The notes under the pieces: generated by a model | The model's input: only the letters and a program-made list of their open reading frames with translations | Told to the model about the DNA's origin: nothing | Database searches by the model: none | Made by a program: the position numbers and the translations under genes | NCBI RefSeq assembly: GCF_003597395.2 | Contig: NC_133790.1 | Coordinates: 18,500,662 to 18,564,661 of the forward strand | Length of the DNA stretch: 64,000 nt | Reading direction: 5' to 3' | Source: Chelonoidis abingdonii | Taxonomy: Eukaryota > Chordata > Testudines > Testudinidae | Shown here: positions 14,505 through 27,055 of the stretch, piece by piece | Layout: every line of letters begins with the position of its first letter | How positions within the stretch are numbered: the first letter of the stretch is position 1

Positions 14505-14643
14505 TGACGTAAGCTCCCGGATGCCAATGGGAAAGGGGATAATATTTTTAAATATCCTTCCCGGGAGCCAATGGGAGAGGCGGTGGCAAAGACTAGCGCA
14601 GGGATTCACCAATGGGGAGGTAGGTATGCTAATGAGGAATTGG
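14505..14643 (+). promoter_or_regulatory. CCAAT-box cluster with CRE-like and octamer-like sites; putative pri-miRNA promoter
   Basis: Seen directly: a CRE-like TGACGTAA at 14505-14512; three forward CCAAT boxes, each followed by GGG, at 14524-14528, 14568-14572 and 14609-14613 (spacing 44 and 41 bp); an octamer-like ATGCTAAT at 14626-14633; and an inverted ATTGG at 14639-14643. The flanking sequence changes from AT-rich to GC-richer within a few hundred bases. Evenly spaced CCAAT boxes are typical of NF-Y-bound promoters, which often lack a TATA box. The first miRNA hairpin lies 3.1 kb downstream on the plus strand, so I infer that this is the start of the miRNA primary transcript, beginning at roughly 14.65-14.8 kb. 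NF-Y promoters can also fire in both directions, so a minus-strand transcript is not excluded. Confidence 0.6.
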
Positions 14644-17600
14644 TCAGGCAAGAGCTGAATGTCAACTAGTCAAAGATGGAGGCTGGAGCTGGAAGGCCAT
14701 GAGGTTTGTACTGGAGGATTTTCCCAGATTTTTATTGATTAGAAACTGAAGCCAGCTCTGCCCAGGACCATGGAGCCAAGCCCCCAGGAGATAGGGGGAG
14801 AGAGCTGGACAGTTCTTGCTGCCTCTTTTGCTCTTCTTTTGACAACTTTTTTTCTTCTTGGTGAGAGGATCTATCCCTCCCTTGGCCAGGTACCATTCAT
14901 AGAATTTGGGGGTTCTCTCTCCCTCTCCCCCTTTCTCTGGCTGTGAGTGAGTAGCATCCGGGTGATTGGGCGGAAATGGCGGGAGCTCAGGGCTACAAGG
15001 GGGAGGTGCAGGGTGGGGATGCGAAGGGATTTAAATCAGGTTAAATTGGGGGCGATCGGAATATCGTTCCAGTGGCCAGGAACATGCTCCTTCAGCTGCT
15101 GCCATGGGAGCGAGAGAGAAGCGGGGCAGGCGTGTGCGCTAGGGAGCAGCTGGCCAGGCCTGGGGTTCCCACTCCCAGCTGCTGAACGGGAGGGATTCGG
15201 TTCTTCCTCTAGGCGGGATTGTTGTAAAGAGACTCCGGGCTGGAGGATGAGTGTGAGGCTGGAACAGAGGAAGGAGGTGTAAGGGGGGAGAGTGAGAAAA
15301 GTCCTGCTTTTTCCTTCTTCTTTCTCCTCCCTTCCCATTCTCACTTCTTTCCTTCGAGATCTAGAATCGGGCCTCTGTGCCCCACCAGTTCTCTTGACTT
15401 ATTCCCTTCCCTGGTCTGGGGCTGGCTTCGCGTCCTGAGCTCTCCTGAGGGTGTAACGCTCGGAGCAGGAGCATTTTCACACCCTCTGGCCATTGGGAAT
15501 GGGCAGGACACTTGTGTGTGTGTGTCTGCGCGCGCAATGCCTGGAGTAGATGTTCTCGGTGAGGTCCTGCTTTGTGTGTTTAGATTTCAGAAGTTAAGTT
15601 CTTTCTTGGTGGTGGTGGTGGTTTATTTGGGGGGTTGTAGTGTTTTTTGTTCGTTTGTTTGTTTTTACGGTGCAGTAGATACAAAAGATTAAAGTTTATG
15701 AAGCTGTTTAAAACACGTAGGAGCAGTCCCCCGAAAGGCTAAGGCACTAGAAATAAAAGTCCCGCTTAGAAGGAGTAGAGCCTAAATTGGATTCCTTTTA
15801 TCAGCTAAAAATTAGGGGTAGGCGAGGCGGGCAATAGCGATCTATTTAATGTGAGTAAGTGTTGGGTACGTATTGTGAGAAACGCTTTCGGGAAGGCTTG
15901 TCTGAAAAATAACTAGAGAGTGGTGAGCTAATTCCCCCCCCCCCCCCCCAACATTTCACCTATGCAAACACTTCTGAGAAATTGTGTGGTCCCACGAATC
16001 AAATCCTTTTTGCCAGAGTAGACTCCGTTCCCTCGCCTCCCCCTCTCTGCACACAGACACAGTTAATCGCTGAGTATTGTGTTTCAGGGGAGGTTTTCTC
16101 TCCGGGTTGCTAGCTTGTATTGTGCTGTAAAGCTTTGCTAGCCTGGAGAAAAGTGAAACGATTCCGATTTTTAACTTTGAAAACAAAATATTTTTTGCTG
16201 AGGCATCATCTGTTGAAAATGCATCTCTTCTCTCCATCCCTTAAAAACAAAATAAGCGAGGCAATAAGTCATATGCTATCGCCAGCCAGTATTTATATTG
16301 GCCTAATATTTAAATCTCATAAAACTAATGCTTTGCTTAAATAATCCAGAGTTTTTGCAGTAAACCAGGGTGTGCAGCCCAAAGTGTTTCTTTGGCATTC
16401 TTGCACTTTGCCCCAATTCCACTCAGCTTCCCTCCAGTGTGTGGTCTTCGAGCCGTGTAAGGAAACTTCGTCCCCTAGAATACGAACCCAGGGCTGTGGA
16501 ATTTAAAAACCTTCCTAAAGTTCAAACACCTTCTTTTTTCTTACCTCTCTTTTTTCCTTTAAACATTTCCAAACTAGTCCAGGGAGCCGGGCTAACCACT
16601 CAACTTTGTGTAAAAACAGTAACGATAATCCAAAATAAAATAATTCAGCAACAAAATACAGATTCAGATTCAAATAGCCTTTTGGCAATTCACATCCAGT
16701 TGGATTTCTGCTAACTGCCCTGTAGATTTAGAAAGTAAACCTCACTTAGAACACTTTTTACTCAGGAGAACTCCCTATGACTTTAATCAGTTTACTATTT
16801 TGTCTTAGTCTTAGTTCACTACACAGTGTATGAAAAGTTGGTTAGATTTTTTTGATATTGTTTAAAATTTGAAACCAAAGTATTTAGTTTTATAAAGTTT
16901 TATTTTATAATTTTGCCTTATTTAACTAGCAGTTACGTTTTTCAGATTTTTAAATTGAAGTAGTTTAAGGAAACAAGAAGTAAACAGTTTTAAATCTAAA
17001 GAATAACAATTTGCTATTTAAATGTTACAAATTAGACGTTGTAAATAATTGTAGGTAGTGTGTAATTGCTATTTTTCTCCTTACTATCAATATGCTTTTT
17101 AAAAGAAACAGTTTCAATGCTTTCGTTTTATTATGTAAGTGGATGATTTTGCAAAGTTCTCACACTTCTTGATGGCAATTATTATAAGACTTATTTAGTA
17201 AAAATATTTGTTTAAAAACAGCAAAAGCTTATTTAGCATTTAAAAGATAAATTAATCATAATACTTGGAAATAGAATCAAACGTATTTAACAAGTATCAA
17301 ACATTTCAGTTAGTGATTAAAAAAAATGGTCAAAGCTGTTCATATCTCCTAAATCTTGTCTTTAATATAAAGTTTCATATAACTTATACATATTTTTGTA
17401 ATATGTTGACTCCAAAATGTGAGAGGTAAAAAACAACTCTGGTCTTTCCCTTCCTACAATGTAATATGGTACATTTTATTATAAATTAAAAAAAAAAAAA
17501 AAACCTAACAAAAAAACCTTGGAGTTAAATTCTGGAACTTTTTGCTGAAGTTAATGCAAGGTAAAATTTTGATATTTCACAAAGCTAATTTAGAAGAATG

Positions 17601-17742
17601 ACGTTGCATCAGTGTGCCTGTTGAAGATACTCCTGTTCTTGAATTTAACATATCTGTTTTAGAGTAAATTATGCACAGAAGGCAATCTCTTTGAGAAGTT
17701 ACTGATTTATCATTTATATTGGAAAGTCTCTGAAGTATACTG
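14644..17742 (+). other. GC-richer leader of the putative primary miRNA transcript
   Basis: No protein-coding exon is convincing. From 14.65 to about 15.5 kb the sequence is GC-rich with scattered CpG, consistent with a transcribed region just after a promoter, and then returns to AT-rich. Homopolymers include 16 C at 15934-15949 and 16 A at 17488-17503. Splice structure cannot be read from sequence alone. Confidence 0.35.
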
Positions 17743-17820
17743 TTGTCCAGAGCCCTTTTTCTGTTGTACTACTGGCAATTATGATGAGCAGTGCAATATT
17801 AAAAGGGCATTGGCTGGCAG
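17743..17820 (+). ncRNA. mir130c: microRNA hairpin, miR-130 family (miR-130a/c-like)
   Basis: The predicted 3p mature strand is 17789-17810 and begins CAGUGCAAUAUU, carrying the miR-130/301/454 seed AGUGCAA. The 5p arm (17752-17773, starting GCCCUUUUU) pairs with it across a loop of about 15 bases. Flanking CCAG and CTGG extend the stem base. The 3p sequence matches what I recall for miR-130c of fish and miR-130a of birds; it differs from human miR-130a at one central position. This is the first of four same-strand hairpins, about 1.2 kb before the miR-301-like one. The a/c suffix is uncertain, the family is not. Confidence 0.93.
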
Positions 17821-18938
17821 AAACATGACCCCTTTTAACTGCCCACCCTCTTCAGAGTGGGCAAACAACCCTAAAATAGATGCCTCCTCCAGTATATTTA
17901 TGCACATGTGTGAAAGAAGATTTTATGCATGTGAAATTGTTATTAAATAAGGAGAGATTGTGGATTGTAAATTTTTACATCTCTTAAGATAGATACTGAT
18001 TTAAATGTCATGTTTACAACATAAACTCCAAACATTTCTGTGAGTTTTCAAGGCATCACACTGCCTATTTTGTTTACCAGTATCTTGTGAATTGTGAATG
18101 ACTCATTGTTCATTTTGCACCCTATGTAGTGTCTAGCTTGCAATTTTATAACAATTTTTAAGGTTTTTTTTTCCCCTTTGTATTAAATTTTTCCTATATG
18201 TTTAAGGTGATCACCAACCTTCTAAGACTGAATTTAATGCTCTTATTTTGTATATGAGATTCTGTGATGTTTATGCTGGGATTTTTTTGTATAGTGGCAC
18301 ACACAAAAATGTGTGTGTGAGAGACTGTAACACCCACGCCCACAAATACACACTTTGTATATGTCTGATCACACTGATGTTTAAGAATTCTGTAACACTT
18401 TCCATAACACATTAAAGATGTGTATTTGTACCATTATTTACACACATCCCGTGTTTTATAGTCTATGTTGTTCAACCATCATGAAAAGTACAGGACAATC
18501 TGGAGAACTTTTACAATTAATTGTGGATAAATGGCACGTATTGAACATTTATTTTAAATTGTGTATGTGAGATTAATTTACTGCGCAATTTGCCTTTTAT
18601 GGAGACAAATATTTCTGGGGATGCTGAATTTTATGCCCATCCTTCTTTTATTTCCCCTATTTAAATAACTATCTGTAAAGTGTATTGGAAATAGCTATAC
18701 TGCGTATATAGCGAAAGACATGAGTGAATTAAGGAGCCATGTTTAACAGGGGTCTGTTTTTGTTGTTAACTAACTTTTTGTTGTTCTTTTACCTTGTCTA
18801 ATTACGATCTCAAGTAAACTTTAAGCCACGCAGAGTTTTATTGGGGCGAACATAAAAACCTTATTGTGGTCAACAATCTAATGTAACAGTCCCTTACAAA
18901 AGGATGCAGGGACAGCTGTGCACAATGTGACAGTGGCT

Positions 18939-19024
18939 GCTGGTATCGCTGGCTCTGACAATGTTGCACTACTGTCTGCACAAATAAAGCAGTGCAATAA
19001 TATTGTCAAAGCATTTGGTTCCAG
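18939..19024 (+). ncRNA. mir301b: microRNA hairpin, miR-301b-like
   Basis: The 3p mature strand is 18990-19012, opening with CAGUGCAAUAAU and closing with UUGUCAAAGC, the miR-301 signature. The 5p strand is 18952-18973 (GCUCUGACAAUG then UUGCACUACU), the usual miR-301 star sequence. The two arms fold back across a loop of about 16 bases, and CTGG/CCAG pairs prolong the stem. It shares its seed with the other three hairpins and so is expected to repress overlapping targets. The central bases differ from human 301a and 301b by one or two positions, so the a/b label rests on linkage to SDF2L1. Confidence 0.94.
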
Positions 19025-22000
19025 TCTTAATACATCCTTATGATCAGTTACTGTTGTACACCCAGTCCCCTTTGTGGAACTTTGTGTAGTTATTTAATGT
19101 GTCTTAATATGCAACTATCCCTCTACTATGTTTTTTTTCCCCTAAGGCTTAGGCGACCTTAAGATGCCAAGATCGTGTAAAACCTGGCCCATATATATAT
19201 ATTTCTTAGTTTTTTCTTGGTCTATATGGAAATTCTTGGTTTTGTTCCCATTTGTGACTGCTTCAGTGTACAAAATGGATTTCCTCTCCTGGCACTCATG
19301 TGTGTTTGTGTGTCCAAGTTGTACAATAAAAAGATGGCCTATTCAAATTTAAAAGCCCTCTTGTCCTCCTTTAGAACAAACACCTTTACTAAAAGTGTTG
19401 GGTTTTGATCTTATTTTTGCTTCTGGTTTTAAACCAGAGTTGTAAGAAGCTAAGAATGTTATTGTTGTATATGGAATTCAGTGGCTTTTGTATCTATTCG
19501 CAGACTATTTAATTTCTTGCTTCTTCCTGGCTGTATTTTTCAAGTTGCATTGTACTTCTTTGATTTTAGAAGAATTATTATTTAGAGTCAAGTAATACTA
19601 GCGTAGCCATTTCCCTTAAAAAACAAACAAACAATCAATAGGCATGATCCTGCCTGGATTCCTGAACAGCAAAAGTGGAATGAATCGGGGAGACGCATTG
19701 GTGAGGCAGACTTGGTAACAGTAAATTGCGTTAAGAATTGATCTTTAAATAACAGTATGTTGTTGACTGTCACTTGAATTTTTGGAGGCAGATGTGGAAT
19801 TTTCACTTGCAGCTGCTGAGAAAGCAGTGTTGGGGGGCCAGGAGGGGGAACCTTTTTGCGGGGGGCAGGGAGAAGAGGAACAGAAGAAGTAGAAGGAAAG
19901 CTGTGATACTGGAACCCAAATCTCTGGAAAAGAGCACTTGGGACTGGAATGCATATCTAAACCCAGCCCAGGGCGTGCTAGTGAGTGAGGCATGGGAGAC
20001 AGAAAATGGAGTACCACTTCCTATGGGTTGAATCCCATCTCAGAGGGAGCAGGGGAAGCAGTGTCCACAATAACACACTCCGATTTTTTAATAATAAATA
20101 AATAAGTAACAATAATAAACCTTGCAGTTCGATATTTAGTGTGAGGAGTTTGAAAAGCCTCTTCCTGCTCCACAGCCAGAGGAGGGGGCGGAATGTGGCG
20201 GGGGGGAGGAGGGGGAAGGAAAGAGGGCCTAAGCCTTCCAGTTTGAACCAGAAGGCAAAGTGATGGTGGCTGAAAAGAAAATCAGGCAGCTGATGCGGTA
20301 TCATACTGAAGAGGAGGTAACATGAGCCTTCTTGGCTCCCTTTCTCCTAGGATTTTTTTTTTAAATGCATCTCTGTGCATTGTGGCATGTTTGCCATTTG
20401 TGTGTGTGAAGAAACAGAAGGGCCTGGTTAGTTTCGGGTTCCCCCCCTCCACCCCTGATACTTGATTAATCAAAAGCTTGGAGAGACTGAAACCTGCAAA
20501 GGCTCCATTTGTTGGCATGACCATACTCCAGATTACCGAACTGGGACCACAAGACTAACCACAGCTCATTGACCTGAGTGTATAATAAAAGGGATCCCTT
20601 TCATGAGGGGCGGGTGTGGAAATGGAAGTAATCCCCTTGCACCTTGATGCTGGGTAGGGGCACAGACCCATGGAGGATCCCAGCAGTAAATTAAAAGGAG
20701 CTTTGGAGAAGTCCTTGGAGGGGTTGGGGTGCAAGGATGTAAGATGGCCTTGCACTCATGGCAGCCTTGCTTGTTGTCCAGCTTGCCTGTTGTTTAATGA
20801 GTTTAAGTTTACGAATTGAACAAGTTCTAAAACATAGCAAATGTGCTTGAAGATGCCTCCTGGGAGCATCTGGGTTTGGGCGTGAAACTTACTGGAGGCT
20901 GTTGGGAAGGGGGAGATTTGTGGGTTGTTTTTTTTTAAGAAACCTAGGGCAATAACTTTCAGTTGCATGCTATACTCCAGCCCTATTTCCTCAAAGAGGT
21001 TCATTGGGAAGGCGCAGGCACTGCAAACCTAGTCATGCTGTAGGTGAGACGGTTAACTCTATGCATGGGGTGTTTGCTACTCTAACGCGGCAAAAGGCAG
21101 AACCCCAAAGGGAGTAGGGGGCCTTTCTTAGGAAGGAGGGGTGTCCCTGCTGGTTTTGGTCTGGAGATAGAGATTATACATTCCACACCCTCCCTTCCAG
21201 GATTTTGTTGTTGTTGTTTTAAACCCTGCCTGGTTGAGGAATTTTAACAGTAAAAGGGGAGGAGGAGGGGAAAGAAACTGGAGGAGAGAAAAAGGGGGAT
21301 TCGGAAGCAAAGGCCCCTTCAGGAGTCCCTATTTGTGTAAGGGAAACTATTTGCATGTGTGTGTGTGGAGACTCCAGGGCTTGTCTCCAGTTGGGCAGTG
21401 GAGGGGGAGGGGGTATTTTGTGGAATGCAGGGAATCAGGTCGGGCTGGGGGGTGGGGGAAGGCTTTGGGAGAGCTTCCATCCTGTTGTTGCATAAACTTG
21501 TTAAAAGAACCCCTCCTCTGTAAAGGCAGCTTACATAGGGTATTAGTGTGCTGGAGGAGGCCAGACCTGCACCCTGGCTATACAACCAATTGGAACGGAA
21601 AGTGAAATCAGATGGTTTAAGTTTTCAGAGGGATTTTTTTTTCTCCAGGGGGACTTTTTGAGTCATTGCATTTAGTACCAGATTCATGTTAAGGTCGCTC
21701 ATTCTTTGGCTTTTACTTGGGTGGTTTGGGGGAGGGACCTAGTCGTGCAGGGACAGGAGGCCCAGTTTTTCTGTGAAAACAGTTCCTGTCATGTGTGGGG
21801 GCAGTGCAGGGGGAGCCAGCCCCTCCATCAAGGTAAATGCCTTTTGCTAGCTGCTCGGATCGCTGAGGAGTGAAGTCTGCAAGAGGACCCCTTCCATCGT
21901 GGGGGAGGGGCGCATGCCCTCTGATTTGTGAGCAGGGTAGTGGAATTTTACAATGGCCTAGCTACCCCAAAGCCAGTCCCACGTGTTTCCATCAGGCAGC

Positions 22001-25000
22001 AGGGCACTTTTAAGGCATTTTGTTTGCGTTGTTAGATTTACTGGCTCAGCATTTTGAAGGTGATAGGACTTAGCCCTATTTTGCTCCTGCATTTAGTACC
22101 ATAGTGCCACTTTTTTTTTTTTTTTCCACCAGACAGCAGAGCGCTGGTAAACACCATGCAGAAAAGCCATATTGTGGGGTTACAAAGTCTAGGCTGTTTA
22201 AGGAGCTCTGTCATTCCTTTTAATGGAGCTTACTGACGCAGATCTGGCTTCTGCCAGCCAAGGAAATGTTACTGCTGAGAAAAGGGTTATTGAAACCCAC
22301 AAACTAAATATTTTAAGCAAGAATCAAATAGCAGGGCATTCTGGAGTGTAATCCCCTCAGATTTCAAGAGAAGGGGAATGTACTGATAAATGGCTGTGGG
22401 TGACGGAATTCCCCCAAGCTCAGTTGAAATCCACTGTGGAAACTAGTGTTTTCAGAGAGGATTTACAAACTCTTAGTTTCTGGAATCTCTTGCACACCTA
22501 GACAAGTTGACTCTTGCATGGAGGCAAGAATCATCTTTTTATCTGGAAGGATTTGTACTGACTTGCTCGATAGATTTAAGGAGTCATGAATGGAATGTTA
22601 AGAATTTGGTTTAAAAAAGAAAAAAAAATTAAAAAAGCAACACTTCCCCGTTTTAAAACAATGATTTTTTTTTTTTAATGGAAAACTCTAAATCAAGTCT
22701 CAGCATCCAGCTGTTTCCACAGGGTTTGAATTGACGTTTGGTAATAATGTCAATTTCTTTTCAGGAAAAACATACTGTAGAATTTCATGCATGCATATAT
22801 GTGTATTGCAAGATGGCTTTTTGAAACATCTAGCTCCCCCAGCTATTGAAATAGCTATAAACAGCAGGAGGAGGCTGGTGGTTTGTTACCTGGCCATTGT
22901 TTGTGAAGTAGCAACTGGTTTGAAAACAAAAATCTGCCTCCACCATGGCACCTTAACCAGAAAGAAAGGAGAGAGGAAGACAGAAAACCCAGCAAGGGAA
23001 GCGGGGAGAGAGGGACAGTGAAATAGCTTCCTAAACTAAACCAGAACATCCAAGGTATGATCTAATAAGTAAGCAGGAGGCCTCTGAGCTCTGGGAGCCA
23101 GTTCACTACTTTATTTAGCCCTGAGCTCCATAATAGGGTCAGTTTAGTCTATTCTGCCTGTTAATATGAGGAATGGGGGACTGGGTTTAAAATATTGCAA
23201 TGACTCCAGCACTGCCATGCAGGTTAAAATATCAACTCATTTCCTTTACTGAGCAGATTTAAAGCATTATTGCCATACTAGTCCTGGTGACATTTCCATT
23301 TAGTTTCTATAAATGTGATTAAAGGTGAAAGAATTTTCTAAACATATCTAGAGATGCTCAGCCTTGTAGTGTATAAATAGAATGCATTTCATAATCTCGT
23401 GTTTAAATGCTTATTTTAAAATAACCCCCATATACATTCCAGGGAAGCATTCCTGCAAAGGGGAAGGGATCAACACAGGGTTTGCATATTGTTTGCAAAT
23501 AGTGTGATTATTATTGGATGTTGATTCAACCTTTATTTTTCTCTCCTGTAAAATGGAGTGTGTATGTGGGGTCCTACACAAACACATCAGCCTGGTGACC
23601 CTTGAGTTTACTTGGCGTGTTGAACATAAGGAAATTCTTGAGACACATCTAGGCTGCAGATCTGGCAGCATAAACACAGTGTGACATAAATGTGCATTTT
23701 CCCTAGACTTTAAGCTATGATTGAAATTCATAATTGTGTCCCGTGCTCTTTCCTGCCAGCTGCGGGTTTTATAATAATGTCACAGATCAAAAATGTATAG
23801 AGATTGTTGAACAGTGGTTTTTTTCCCCCCCTAGATTGCTGAGGCAATAGTAATGTCACCTGAAGTGTGTTAACTGTGACTTTAAGCTATAAACTTACCA
23901 GTAGGAACAGTTGTTTGGGCCATTAGAGAGGTTAAAAGGATGTGGGTTGTTTTAGTTCTGTTTGAAATAACATCCAGGCTGAAGGAGGAGAAAAAAATTG
24001 GTAAATGTGAACGAAAGAGAGACTGGAATTATTGGACTAGAATAGATGGAAAAGGTAAGGTTGTGCATAGCTGTATCTTTTAAAATGTCATCAGTCTAAA
24101 TGAAGATCTGGCTCTTGGAGATTGTTGAAAAGCAGGATTAACAGAAAATAATTTGCCAGAATAAAAGGAAAATATTCAACTTTGGTGAAAACCATTCTGA
24201 TCAGTTTACAACAACCTTCTGTGAACATGGCCTTTTAATTACTGCAAGGAAAGGTTAATACAAATAAATAAAGAAAAAAAAAGATTCCTGTCTGCCTCCA
24301 ACTAACACCTGAAAAGGAGGCGGGTGGAAAGTGAGGGGCAAATTGGATGTGTTTTTTCTTATCAGTCCATTTGAAAAACAAATAATGCAGCCTCTGTCCT
24401 GGTCCCACTTTTGGGTAGTGTCTTTGGTTTTTAGTTTCTTTTGGCTAGTGAGCCATCATCAGAGGGAATAGAGGGTTGTCTCCCACCATAGTGCCAAACG
24501 CCAAGGATCTTTAATGGCCAAGACCAGATCAATGCGGAATGCATACATTAGCCAGGAATCCATGAATTAGGGGATTGTCTCTCCATTCCACTCTTATTTA
24601 ATCCTCTGGAAAGCAGGCTGAGGAAAGAGAAGCTTAAAGTGTCAAATTTGTGAATTGGTTTGGGATGGTCTGGGAATAAGATTTCCTTCCTCTTCACCCC
24701 AGATTCTCAAGTGTTACGAGATAACAAGTATAATGGGGCAGGTTTATTTAATAGTTCAGCTAGCGCAAAGCAGGTTGACTTGGCGGAACAGCTCTGAATT
24801 TGGAGAAGATGGAGAGGTGTCCTGGCTCTTTGATGAGATTTATTCATGTGGTCACCAATGTGTTGAGAACAAAACAATCTGTTGAGAACACCAATGTGTT
24901 GAGCAGCCACCACTGTCTACAGAACCTTCCTGTCTTTCAGTTATGCACAAAACGTGCTGAAATATTCTCAGGGAAACATCAGCTTGAATATTAGGTTGTA

Positions 25001-25612
25001 ATTTGTGTATGTTATTCTAAGGACAGAGCTGCAGAGCCACCTCTACAGACCTTGTTTTGCTTTCTAATCTCTGTTGTGTGTTTAATGCTGTTGTTTCCAA
25101 TGCAGGACGTGGAGAGAGATTTTAAAACCCTGGCCTGTGTAAGCAGTAAAGCCCTAGAAAGGAAATTCTACAAGGACCTGAAGCATGTTACTATAGGTTC
25201 AAAATATAACTAACTATCTAGTAATAAAATAAATAGGAGACTTTCCCAGCCTCTACTGTAGGCAGCTAATTGATCTGGTGTTTTAGATAGAGGAGAGAAA
25301 TCTAGATTTAGGAAGATTATGCCCCCTCTCCAGGAAAAAGTATACAAATCTGGGTAACATCCATGCTGGAATTAAATATTTGTCATGGAGGGAGGGGGAC
25401 CAATGAGATTCTATTTTCCAAAACACTCAATAAGTGTTTCTCATACTCACTCACCTTTTTTTATTCCCCTTTCGAAGGTGAATAATTATTTATAGGAATG
25501 CTCTATTTTGTAGGGATGCTTTATTTTCTAACTTTTTTACCCCTTCCACATTTGCAGACCTGTAATGGAGATCCAGTCACCTGCTGCAGGAAGCACAATC
25601 CAGCTTCCTAAC
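19025..25612 (+). other. Spacer between the two miRNA pairs, no gene recognised
   Basis: About 6.6 kb separate the 130c-301b pair from the 454-130b pair. The first kilobase is AT-rich; 19.8-22.2 kb is G-rich with purine tracts. I see no coding exon, no recognisable transposable element and no further hairpin bearing the AGUGCAA seed. It probably lies inside the same primary transcript, but splice sites were not assigned. Confidence 0.5.
24853..24903. repeat. Short tandem duplication, 36-bp period
   Basis: The 15-base word CACCAATGTGTTGAG occurs at 24853-24867 and again at 24889-24903. TTGAGAACA/TTGAGAACAA is also repeated between them, which indicates a small local duplication. Confidence 0.85.
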
Positions 25613-25697
25613 CTTAAGGAAGAGACCCTATCAATATTGCCTCTGCTTTTGTGATCAGGGTAGTAGTGCAATATTGCTTATAGGGTCTTTTCTTTGG
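25613..25697 (+). ncRNA. mir454: microRNA hairpin, miR-454
   Basis: The 3p strand is 25664-25686; it starts UAGUGCAAUAUU and ends AUAGGGU, the recognised miR-454-3p sequence. The 5p strand at 25625-25646 (ACCCUAUCAAUAUUG start) is complementary to it, and GGAAGA / TCTTTTCTTT continue the stem outward on both sides. The seed AGUGCAA is shared with the miR-130/301 hairpins of this cluster. In human, as I recall, miR-454 is linked to miR-301a on chromosome 17 and is absent from the SDF2L1 locus, so its presence here is informative about the ancestral cluster. Confidence 0.95.
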
Positions 25698-27055
25698 AGG
25701 GTATTCTTCACAGGAAAGAGGAAAGCAGCGTGCTGGTCAAGTTAAGGCAAAAATTTATGTAAATTATGAACATTGTTAGCTAGGCAATTGATTGTGCAGA
25801 GAAGCTATTGTGAACATAAATGCTCCTGTGACAAATAATTGTGCATAGATGCTAATGCGATGACTCAAGTTGTGAGTAATTGGTATATTTTTGATGTTAT
25901 TAGGTGGGGTACTAAAACAGCCTGGTATTGCAAGCACGAACAGTTGTACATGTTTGAAACTGGAGTAACCCAACATACTTACATTTTAAAATAGTATGAG
26001 ACAGGAGATGTTTGAAGGGTGCAGATTTTACATAATGGTGTAAACACCAATCGGGGAACAGGAGGATATACTTAGCCGCATGTGCTGTTTGTATTCCTGC
26101 ACTTAGTCTGAAAACCAGCACAGTTCTGTGAAGCAGGATTTTATATAGCAGCTGAAGCTATAATCCCAATAACCTTCAAAACAATTCTAACTTAGCTGAT
26201 TAGCAACTTAAGTTTGACCCAGTAGCGCCTGGACACATAGCCAGCAGTTTATGGAGCTGTGATATATATTATACTATGTGTAAATAGCTGATGGGGTGGT
26301 TCTCATAGATGGCCCCAGCCCCTCAGTCTAATTGTTGTTTGAAGGCTGGGCCCTCAGATCACGCAGGCAATAGCTGTGAACCGTTATCTGATTAATAAAG
26401 GTTCTTTCTGCGAGCTGTATGGTAAGATATGTGGGAAAGTGGTGGGAGAGAGGGGTGTTAAATCTCTTATTCCTCTTTGTAAATTATCAGCTGAAGGAGG
26501 AGGGGTTGACAGAAGCCTGAAATGACTGAGTGGGTGGCCTGTACCAGTATTTTCAGGTGGTCCCCTCGCTCTCTTGTGGGACCTTTGAGGCCCAGGAAAA
26601 GGGCATAAAGGGAGGGGACTTCAGACCGGATTAGAAAACAGCAGAGCAGCCCTCGGCCAGAGAGGTTTCTAATCAATTCCCTCCAGCAGCAGGGCTGATG
26701 CCGCCTTGGGAACGCTGTGCCCCTCCTTACAACGGCAGCTTAGGGCTGAGTCGTCTCCGCAAGGTTGCAACAACAGCTCTGATTGGTTGACACTGAGCTC
26801 TGGGGAGTGCAGTGGACCTGGGGGAATCCAGGTTGGGTTTGGGAAGGGGGAGTTTTTCAGGGGGTGGGAGATCCCCACTATAAAGGAGTCACTAATTTCA
26901 CAGCTGATTCCATTTGCTACCCATGCTTTACCCCACCTTCTGTTTTTTTTGGGGGGGGACACACAACATGGAAAGCTTCTTGTATCATTACAAACCTCGC
27001 CCTCCCCCCCCCACTTGTTCCAAGCCTGACTCCTGGCCTGCATTGGGAACCACCA

